Source: Stomoxys calcitrans
Taxonomy: Eukaryota > Arthropoda > Insecta > Diptera > Muscidae
Length of the DNA stretch: 64,000 nucleotides
Direction of reading: 5' to 3'
Assembly (NCBI RefSeq): GCF_963082655.1
Contig: NC_081553.1
Coordinates: 36,653,509 to 36,717,508 of the forward strand
The notes beneath the pieces are model-generated. The model had not been told where the DNA came from. It saw only the letters and a list, made by a program, of their open reading frames with translations, and made no database searches. Positions 56,206-64,000 of the stretch are shown piece by piece. Both the position numbers and the translations under genes were made by a program. Position 1 is the first letter of the stretch, and each line of letters starts with the position of its first letter.

Positions 56206-56415
56206 TTAAATGTAGCTCCCAAATATATTTTTTATCAGATATTTGGCGTTAAAACTACGGTAGCCACAATTTGAGTGCTATTGTAAAGACATCTTGCTAT
56301 TCTATTCCATATTTCAGTGGGTATACAAAACTAAAGTCTGACAAGATTTAGACATAGGTTCCATTTCTTAAAAGTAGTAGCTAGACTTGGTGGTATAGGG
56401 TATTATATAGTCGGC

Positions 56416-56714
56416 TGCGCCCGATTTTAGCCTTTCCTTACTGATTTTGAGTAGATGTTAGCTATTGGATTTTATCTTTTACTTACTGCGCTATAAGAAA
56501 AAGGGTGATTAACAGCAACCAACATTTCATTCCAAAAGCATGCTTCAACCATTTCACTGCTCACTAATTAATGTGTTGGTAGAAGCATGAAATCTTTTAG
56601 TGGCATAGAAATCTGATGAGGTCCCTGGTAAGGTCGAAATGGCAATCATTGTAGCCCGCCCAATATATTCATGCACACTACATTTGTCGAGACTCTTTAA
56701 AGAGTTTTTGTTTT
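56416..56714. other. Short interval between module repeats
   Basis: No recognised gene or element. Confidence 0.5.
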
Positions 56715-57695
56715 TTTACCCTCCACCATATGAGGCGGGTATACTAATTTCATCATTCTGTTTGTAACTCCTCGAAATATTCGTCTAAGACCCCATTAGG
56801 TATATATATTCTTGATCGTCATGATATTTTAAGTCGATCTAGCTATGTCCGTCCGCCCGTCTGTCTGTCGAAAGCATGCAAATTTTCAAAGAGTAAAGCT
56901 AGGCCTTTGAAATTTTGCACAAATACTTTTTATTAGTGTAGGTTGGTTGGTATTGTAAATGGGCCATATATGGTCCATATTTTTATATAGCTGCCATATA
57001 AACCGATCTTGGATCTTGATTTCTTGAGCCACTAGAGGGCGCAATTCTTATTTGATTTGGCTGAAATTTTGCACGAGTTGTTTTGTTATGATTTCCCACA
57101 ACTGTGCTAAGTATGATTGAAATCAGTCTATAACCTGATATAGCTGTCATATAAACCGATCTGGGGTCTTGACTTCTTGAGCCTCTAGAGGGCGCAATTC
57201 CTAACCCTTTTGGCTGAAATTTTGCATGACGTGATTTGCTATGACTTCCAACAACTGTGCCATATGTCGTTCAAAACGACCCTTTACTGATATAGCTGCC
57301 ATAAAAACCGATCTGGAATCTTGACATCTTATTATCTGATTTGGCTGAATTTTGTACAACGACTTCTCTCATGACCTTTAACAGACGTGTCAAATATGGT
57401 CTGAATCGGTCTATAGCCTGATACAGCTTCCCTATAGACCGATCTCCCGATTTTACTTTTTGAGCCCCTAAAGGGTGTAATTCTTATTCGATTTGGCTGA
57501 TTTGCTGTGCTAACTATGGTGAATTCTACTATGGTTAATTCAATTATGGTTCGAATCGGACCATAACTTGATATAGCTCCAATAGCATATCAATTCTTTT
57601 CTTTTATTCTTTGTTTGTCTTAAAACAGATACCGGGAAAAAAAACTCGACAAATACGAACCATGGTGGAGGGTATACAAGATTCGGCCCGGCCGA
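56715..57695. repeat. Tandem-module repeat (about 150-bp family), complete copy
   Basis: Starts 'ttaccctccaccat' and ends 'catggtggagggtatacaagattcggcccggccgaactcagc'. The end has a perfect hairpin TTCGGC/GCCGAA around CCG. Four modules with 'tgatatagctgccatataaaccgatctt', 'ttcttgagcc.ctagagggcgcaattctta' and 'gctgaaattttgcac' at about 150-bp spacing. Confidence 0.88.
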
Positions 57696-57789
57696 ACTCA
57701 GCATGTGTTACTTGTTTTTTGTTTGTTTTTCTATTCGAAATAGAAACAAAAACACATTGGTTTAAGCTGGAAAAAATCCAATATCAAAA

Positions 57790-59085
57790 CCAGTAAGGAA
57801 AGGCAAAAGTCGAAGCCGACTATATAATACCCTACACCACCGAGTCTACGTAATACTTTTAATCTATAGCACTTACATCCAAAGTTAGTCAGAGTATACT
57901 TTGCATACCTATTGAAATACCGAATAGAACCTTCTACGATTTTCTTACGATGGTACGAAAATTGTGGCTTCTTCAGCCTTAAAAGTCGAAACGCATAAAT
58001 GATACATATGGGAGTTTTGTCTAAATCTGATTCGATTTTGATGAAATTTTGCACACGTATTGGGATGTCAATTAAAACATCTCATGTCAATTGTTGTAGA
58101 GATCGGACCAAAAAAGTCGAAACGACAAAAGATATATATGGGAACTTTACTAAATCTGGTTCTATTTTGATGACATTTTTTGCATGTAGTGCGAACGTCA
58201 CCTGTAAAATGTTGTAAGCATGGGACCAAAACTGTGGCTGCTACAGCTTTAAAAGGGCATATCGGATGAAAAATATATATGGCAGCTATATATAAATCTG
58301 ATCCGATTCTGATGAAATTTTGCACACATACTAGGACGTCAAAAAAAAAAACACTTCGTGCCAAATTTGGTAAAGATCGGGCCAAAGTTTTGCCTTCTAC
58401 AGCCTTAAAAGACCATATCAGATGAAAAATATATATGGGAGCTATACATAAATCTGATCCGATTCTGATAAAAATTTTCACAAAAAGTACTTCAATTTGG
58501 TAAAGATCGGACCAAAACAGCCTTCATAGGTCAAATCGGATGAAAGTTATATGTGGGAGCTATATCTGAATCTGAACCGATTTAGATGAAATTTTGCACA
58601 CGTATTAAGACGTTACACGAAACATATTATGCTAAATTTAGTAAAGATCGGACCAAAATTGTGGCTCCTACAGCTTTAAATGGGCATATCGGATGAAAGA
58701 TATATATGGGAGCTATATCTAAATCTGGATCGATTTTTTTCAAAATCAATAGCGTTCGTCCTTGGAACAAAAAAGAGACTTTTGCAAAATTTTGTGAAAA
58801 TCGGACAACAAATGCGATCTGTACCTTGATTACAAAAATACATGGACAGAACAAAAAAGAGACTTTTGCAAAATTTTGTGAAAACCGGACAACAAATGCG
58901 ATCTGTACCTTGATTACAAGAATACATGGACAGACAGACAGACGGACAAAGCTAAATCGAATCAGGAAGTGATTCTAAGCCGATCGGTATACTTATCAAT
59001 GGTTCTACCTTGTCTCCTTCTTAGCGTTGCAAACAAATGCACAAATCTATAATACCCTGTACCACAGTGGTGGTGTAGGGTATAA
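57790..59085. repeat. Tandem-module repeat, inverted partner of 54,770-56,415
   Basis: Starts 'gtaaggaaaggcaaaagtcgaagccgactatataataccctacacca' and ends 'taccctgtaccacagtggtggtgtagggtata'. Modules contain 'gtggctgctacagctttaaaagggcatatcggatgaaaaatatatatggcagctatat'. A 71-bp unit with 'acaaaaaagagacttttgcaaaattttgtgaaaa' is locally tandemly duplicated at 58,770-58,915. Confidence 0.87.
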
Positions 59086-59094
59086 TGAAAAAAT

Positions 59095-59365
59095 TTTGTG
59101 ACTAAACAAAAGAAGCGCAAGAACGATTTCTCATTTGTATAGGAAATTTTTTTCAAGATTTTATTTTTACAGGAATTTTTTTCAAAATTTCAATTCTAAG
59201 GAAATTCTATCAAAATTTCATATCAAAAGTAAATTTTGTCTAAATTTCTTTCATTTATAAAAATTTTATCAAAATTTCATTTTATTAGAAAATTTTGTCA
59301 AGATTTCATTTTTATAGGAAATTTTGTCAAAATTTCATTTCCATAGCAAATTTCTTAACTGAAAT
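59095..59365. repeat. Minisatellite-like 'aattttgtcaaaatttcatttttatagga' array
   Basis: About eight degenerate units of about 33 bp. Same unit as 54,346-54,490. Confidence 0.78.
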
Positions 59366-60252
59366 TTTGACAAAATATGTAAGATATTTTGTGGTGTGGT
59401 GCCGAACGAAATCGCGATCTAGGATGGCAGTTAAATGCTATTACAAAGTCTGCGTATCTATTCACAAATATGGAACTCTCCTTTATAAACGTCAACATTT
59501 GGTAGAACCACCACACTAAAGGTCATATTTTTACAAACCCTAAGTAAAATTTGTCTTTAAGGGAATAGTGAATCCTAGAACACACATCATTCTCGTGATA
59601 ATAGGAAGCTGTTTCGATTATTTCAGGACGATCTTTAACCATCATTCAACTAATGTGTACTTTTTGCAATTGATGCTAGTACCAACCTATATTCGCATAC
59701 GCAAAAAATAATCAAACATCGAGCATTTAAACAATAAATTTTCTTAGTACGACTTTAGAGTCTGTTCTTAGTTTAACTTTTCTTCTTAAGTGTAATAACA
59801 AATATTCCAATTTTCCATCATAAGATACAAAATTAAACCAAAAAAGTTGTTCACTTTAGATATTTATTTTAAAATTGTTTCTAGCGAAAGTAATGTCAAG
59901 AACAGACCCAATAGATTTTATTTTGGCCACCTTATTAAGTAAGTAAGCGAAATAGCACACCCGCAAAAATATTCAGCCTGTCCTTTTGCCCCACATCGCA
60001 ACATAAAAGAAAAATAAAAAACTGAAATTTCTTTGGTATCAATATAAAATTCTCCATCATTCGTATTTTATTACGGAAACATTTTCATCCATCTTCATTT
60101 CTTCAATTTGTTATTCTACTTAAACTAGAATTGCGTAACTAAACTTATCCTCGAACAACAGTGGTGGAATGGGAACTTTTTACAATGATCATGACTTAAC
60201 TAATACTGCATTTCTTAGATCTAATGAGGTCTTCTCTCCATACATTTATTAT
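59366..60252. other. 3' flank of Hsp70 copy C
   Basis: AT-rich, no gene. The portion next to 60,252 is presumably the 3' UTR of copy C; candidate minus-strand AATAAA signals occur but none is decisive. Confidence 0.5.
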
Positions 60253-62163
60253 TTAATCAACTTCTTCGACAGTGGGTCCCGATCGACCAGCTCCAAATCC
60301 TCCAGCCTGTTGACCACATGACGCTCCAGCTCCTCCACCGTTATGCAACTTAGTCATCAATGGTGTGCACAATTGCGTCAAGCTCTTCATTTTATCCTCG
60401 TACTCCTCCTTTTCAGCCAATGAGTTGGCATCCAGCCATTTGATTGTATCTTCGCAAGCTCGCAATGCTTCACTCTTTTCTTGTGATGAAATCTTGTCGC
60501 CTGCTTGGTCTAAGGCCTGCTTAACGCCAAACACATAACTCTCCAGATTATTGCGGGCTGCAATCTTATTTTTCTGTTTCTCATCCTCCTCGGCGTATTT
60601 CTCCGCCTCGTTGACCATGCGATCGATTTCGGCTTGGGACAAACGCCCTTTGTCGTTTTTGATGGTGATATTCTTGGCATTGCCCGAACTCATTTCCTTA
60701 GCAGATACATTGAGAATACCATTGGCATCCAAATCGAAAGTGACTTCTATCTGTGGAACACCTCTTGGAGCTGGAGGAATGCCAGACAAATCAAATGTTC
60801 CCAATCTGTTGTTGTCTCTGGTCATCACACGTTCTCCCTCGAATACTTGAATGGTGACTCCAGATTGGTTGTCCGAATAGGTGGAGAATGTCTGGGTTTG
60901 TTTGCATGGAATGCGCGAGTTGCGTTCGATGATCTTGGCCATTACACCGCCTGCTGTTTCAATACCAAGGGAGAGGGGCGCCACATCGACCAGAAGCACA
61001 TCTTGGATGGCACTGCTCTTGTCGCCACTGAGTATGGCTGCTTGGATTGCGGCACCATAGGCTACAGCTTCATCGGGATTAATGGACAAATTCAGGCTCT
61101 TGCCGCAGAAGAATTGTTGAAGAAGATTTTGGACTTTGGGAATTCTGGTGGAACCACCAACCAAGACAATATCATGAATGTCGCTCTTGTCCATTTTGGC
61201 ATCGTTGAGTGCCTTCTCCACGGGCTGTAATGTTTGACGGAAGAGATCGGCACATAGTTCTTCGAAACGAGCACGACTGATTTTGGTGTAGAAATCTTGT
61301 CCCTCGAACAAGGCATCGATTTCAATGGTGGCCTCAGAGCTCGATGACAATGTGCGTTTGGCTCTCTCCGCAGCAGTTCTTAGGCGACGTAAAGCTCTGG
61401 GGTTGGAACGAAGATCTTTCTTGTATTTGCGTTTGAACTCCTCTGCCAAATGGGTGACGAGGCGGTTGTCGAAGTCTTCACCACCCAAATGAGTGTCGCC
61501 GGCAGTAGCCCTTACTTCGAACAGAGAACCTTCGTCGATGGTCAAGATGGAGACATCAAAGGTACCACCACCCAAATCAAAGATCAGCACATTGCGTTCA
61601 CCTTTCAAATTTTTGTCCAGACCATAGGCCAAGGCGGCGGCTGTGGGTTCATTGATGATTCTCAGTACATTTAAACCAGCAATGCGGCCGGCATCCTTTG
61701 TAGCCTGACGCTGTGAATCGTTGAAGTAGGCTGGTACTGTTATAACAGCATCACTGACACTCTGGCCCAAGTAGGCTTCGGCTGTTTCTTTCATCTTTGT
61801 GAGGACCATTGAACTGATTTCTTCGGGGGCAAAACGTTTCTGTTCTCCCTTGAATTCCACACATATTTTGGGCTTACCACAGTCGTTGACCACCTTGAAG
61901 GGCCAATGTTTGATATCCTCCATGATTTTGGGATCATCGTATTTGCGACCAATCAGACGCTTGGCATCGAAGACTGTGTTCTTGGGATTCATGGCCACTT
62001 GGTTCTTGGCGGCGTCGCCAATGAGGCGCTCTGTCTCCGAGAAGGCCACATAGCTGGGTGTTGTGCGATTACCTTGGTCATTGGCGATAATTTCCACTTT
62101 GCCATGTTGAAAGACACCAACGCAGGAGTAGGTGGTGCCCAAATCAATACCAATTGCTACCAT
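60253..62163 (-). CDS. Hsp70: Inducible Hsp70 chaperone, diverged copy C
   Basis: Intronless, 636 aa, ATG at 62163 ([13 protein letters not shown]). It carries all three Hsp70 signatures and ends SGPTVEEVD. It differs from copies A and B at many positions, especially in the last 100 residues (for example [17 protein letters not shown] against [18 protein letters not shown]), and has a shorter Gly-rich tail. In several blocks it agrees with Drosophila Hsp70 where A/B differ ([24 protein letters not shown]). It has its own TATA and HSE. It has the same orientation as copy A, about 14 kb away, and lies outside the palindrome, so it has escaped the homogenisation of A and B. Its role should be the same: stress-induced cytosolic chaperone. 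Confidence 0.97.
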   Translation of the reverse strand: MVAIGIDLGTTYSCVGVFQHGKVEIIANDQGNRTTPSYVAFSETERLIGDAAKNQVAMNPKNTVFDAKRLIGRKYDDPKIMEDIKHWPFKVVNDCGKPKICVEFKGEQKRFAPEEISSMVLTKMKETAEAYLGQSVSDAVITVPAYFNDSQRQATKDAGRIAGLNVLRIINEPTAAALAYGLDKNLKGERNVLIFDLGGGTFDVSILTIDEGSLFEVRATAGDTHLGGEDFDNRLVTHLAEEFKRKYKKDLRSNPRALRRLRTAAERAKRTLSSSSEATIEIDALFEGQDFYTKISRARFEELCADLFRQTLQPVEKALNDAKMDKSDIHDIVLVGGSTRIPKVQNLLQQFFCGKSLNLSINPDEAVAYGAAIQAAILSGDKSSAIQDVLLVDVAPLSLGIETAGGVMAKIIERNSRIPCKQTQTFSTYSDNQSGVTIQVFEGERVMTRDNNRLGTFDLSGIPPAPRGVPQIEVTFDLDANGILNVSAKEMSSGNAKNITIKNDKGRLSQAEIDRMVNEAEKYAEEDEKQKNKIAARNNLESYVFGVKQALDQAGDKISSQEKSEALRACEDTIKWLDANSLAEKEEYEDKMKSLTQLCTPLMTKLHNGGGAGASCGQQAGGFGAGRSGPTVEEVD

Positions 62164-62436
62164 TTTGCTTGCTTTTTAAACTGAACTTTACTCGATGGAA
62201 AGTTGTAATAATTCTATGCAATACTTGTTGTTTTCAAAAAATCTCCTCTTTCTGTAGATGTTTTCTTCTTGTTGTTTTTTTCTGATTGCAATATTTTTAC
62301 TTTTATAAATTTTCAAAATTTGCTTTTATTCGTCGTTGTTTTGTTTATATGAGCTTTTTGGCTCTTTCACTTGTTTGTTATGTTAACGCTTTGAATGTTT
62401 TTTCAATACTAATGCCGAAGAGAGCCGTGTGACTGC

Positions 62437-62480
62437 TATTTATACTAAAACACACACCAAAACGAATCTTCGAGAACATT
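62437..62480 (-). promoter_or_regulatory. Heat-shock promoter of Hsp70 copy C
   Basis: TATAAATA on the minus strand (62,444-62,437), then four alternating HSF pentamers GAAtcTTCgaGAAcaTT at 62,464-62,480 (plus-strand reading), the last unit imperfect. The HSE starts only about 20 bp upstream of the TATA box, closer than in copies A/B. Confidence 0.82.
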
Positions 62481-62630
62481 AGCAAAATTTCTAGATACAA
62501 TGAGAGTGTGTGTGCGCCGCTTTCATGGGATACAAAATTATCTCACAATGTATTTTATTTTTGAAGAGAAATATGGCCTTTTCGGAATCTGTTGCATTGG
62601 AATTAATGAGTGTGTGTGTTTGACTATGTA

Positions 62631-62660
62631 AGAGAGAGAGAGGGAGAGATCTCTCTCTAC
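62631..62660 (-). promoter_or_regulatory. GAGA tract upstream of Hsp70 copy C
   Basis: 'agagagagagagggagagatctctctctac' contains GAGAG on both strands. GAGA factor sites of this kind keep fly Hsp70 promoters open and poised. About 190 bp upstream of the TATA box; copies A and B have no comparable tract nearby. Confidence 0.6.
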
Positions 62661-63220
62661 AATCTAACAATGCTCTCGCTGCATGACATTATTGAGGACG
62701 CTATTATTTTGCTGTATTAAGAGTTCCAAATGACTTAGATTAAAAAATTGCTTTGAAGTGTAATGCCATGCCGCAATATAATCAAAGAATGTAGAGTTCT
62801 CTCTTCCACTGTTCGGTTTCATTTTAATAACATGGCCATAGTAGTTTAATTTTGTTGAATTTCTATCTAGAAATTTCCCGTCAAATGTAGGCTATGGTTC
62901 AAGTTGAACGGAAATTGAAGCCAAACAAAAACATCTCATTAAACTACCACAAAAAAGTCTTCCAAATGCAACTTTTCTAAACTTGATTGCCACAAAAATT
63001 CTCCCAAAATGCATATTTTAAGATTAAGATGCGAATATCCAAGATATTTTAGATTATCAAATTTTTTTGGCATAGTTAGAGACTTTCTAGAATTGGATTT
63101 TATTAAAAATGTCTCGTACTACTATGTAATTTGTATAAACAAAATTTAAATATAAAATTCTTTCAAACTTATATTAACATTTGTTGTTATTAAATTGTAT
63201 ATTTAACATCTCTTTGTAGG
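62661..63220. other. AT-rich intergenic stretch
   Basis: No gene recognised. A 22-bp block 'atatttcgggattggac.a' is present twice at 63,225-63,270, just before the mariner relic. Confidence 0.5.
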
Positions 63221-63391
63221 TTATATTTCGGGATTGGACCAGCCTTTTATATTTCGGGATTGGACAATCCTTGTGTTGCAATCTGCTAACTGACAGCTCT
63301 ATCGTAAAACTTGACATTTCAAAACGTTTTAACATACGAGCGCTATTTGTGTTGTTTACAGTAATTTAAAAGATTCATCTCTCCCCAAAAA

Positions 63392-64000
63392 ATGGAATTA
63401 AATCGTCAACATTTTCTTACTTTTTTTTCAAATTTCGGCGTGGATTAACTCAACTCATCGAAGAACTAAATTCAATTTTTGGCGATTAAGCTCCATAAAG
63501 GACCAGTGTTTATCGGTGGTATGGTGAATTCAACCAAGGTGGTACTCCACTCCAAGACGAATTTCGTAAAAGTCGTCCAAAATCAATTGTTGTTCCAAAC
63601 ACCATTGATGTTGTGCGCCAACTGACATTGCAAGATCGTCATGTGACCTACCTACATGACCTACATGAGATTGAGACAACCTTAAGCATTAGTGGGACCA
63701 GCATGAATATATGACCGTCAAATATTGCATGAATATATGACCGTCAAACAAAAATTTGTTCCCGTATACGAACAAAACACAATCCCACACAATTGTTTAT
63801 TCGCTGAAAAAAGGCTCATGTACGAAACAACTGCATTTTTGAGCACTCAAAACATCGATTTGATGAGTCATCCGCTTTATAGTCCTGACTTGGCACCGAA
63901 TGCCTTCTTTTTATTCTCGTACGTAAAAAATAAAATGAGAGTTCAACGTTTTTCGACACCTGAACAGGCGGTTGATGCGTTCAGATTGTATTTTATGGAG
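63392..64000 (+). pseudogene. Mariner transposase relic, internally deleted, cut by window end
   Basis: The ATG at 63392 gives MELNRQHF, then after a frameshift RRGLTQLIEELNSIFGD, SVYRWYGEFNQGG, LQDEFRKSRPKSIVVP, DVVRQLTLQDRHVTY. It then jumps to the C-terminal part: IPHNLFIR, FLSTQNIDLMSHP-like text and LAPNAFFLF. The region between, with the first catalytic aspartate, is deleted. Dead. A different mariner lineage from the relics at 6.5-8.4 kb. Confidence 0.85.

Larger units (their letters stand above)
54770..56415. repeat. Tandem-module repeat, split by three insertions
   Basis: Starts 'ttatactctacaccacgactgcggtacagggtat' and ends 'ggtggtatagggtattatatagtcggctgcgcccgattttagcctttccttac'. 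Internal modules share 'cagatttagatgtagctcccatatatatctttcatccgatatg'. It is the inverted counterpart of 57,790-59,085. Interrupted by a SINE (55,404-55,732), a mariner MITE (55,798-56,041) and a second SINE (56,044-56,205). Confidence 0.85.

Noticed and set aside
60634..61230. 198-aa ORF antisense to Hsp70 copy C
   Set aside because: Antisense shadow of a strongly biased coding sequence; no domain, and similar shadows occur opposite copies A and B.

Overview
The window is nuclear DNA of a higher fly. It is AT-rich, has short GT-AG introns, carries Drosophila-type heat-shock promoters, and every identifiable protein is closest to Drosophila families. The dense load of tRNA-derived SINEs, mariner relics, jockey-like fragments and tandem-module repeats suggests a calyptrate, probably muscid, fly. 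That is inference from repeat style; no species-diagnostic marker is present.

Layout. 1-11.2 kb: repeat-rich intergenic DNA with two internally deleted mariner relics, a 247-bp tandem duplication and SINEs; no host gene recognised. 11.2-24.5 kb: spastin (spas) on the minus strand, six coding exons, 800 aa, with two introns of 3.5-4 kb filled by a SINE, jockey-like reverse transcriptase debris and palindromes; 11.2-14.0 kb probably includes its 3' UTR. 24.9-26.1 kb: two MITEs. 26.2-33.6 kb: a compact housekeeping cluster of mRpL11 (+), an Rrp36-type rRNA-processing gene (-), an unrecognised 120-aa two-exon candidate gene (-), an SDE2 homologue (+), Atg6/Beclin-1 (-) and phosphatidylserine decarboxylase (+). 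34-40 kb: intergenic with one large module repeat. 40.0-42.2 kb: two tandem rhodanese-domain genes, one cytosolic-looking and one with a mitochondrial leader. 44.2-52.2 kb: a large inverted repeat carrying two almost identical divergent Hsp70 genes with mirror-image HSE/TATA/Inr promoters. 52.3-59.4 kb: nested repeats. 60.25-62.2 kb: a third, diverged Hsp70 gene (-) with its own HSE and a GAGA tract. 62.5-64 kb: intergenic, ending in a mariner relic cut by the window edge.

From memory of Drosophila melanogaster, spas, SDE2, PISD, Atg6, rhodanese genes and Hsp68 lie together near 95D. The three Hsp70 genes here are therefore probably positional counterparts of Hsp68 that have been amplified. 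The single-copy genes have unrelated cellular roles (microtubule severing, mitochondrial translation, rRNA processing, splicing/replication, autophagy, phosphatidylethanolamine synthesis); they are neighbours by synteny, not a pathway.

The points most worth following up are the 120-aa candidate gene wedged between two start codons, the stopless 69-nt intron in SDE2, the homogenised Hsp70 palindrome, the fold-back mariner derivative, and two families of tandem-module elements with defined termini.
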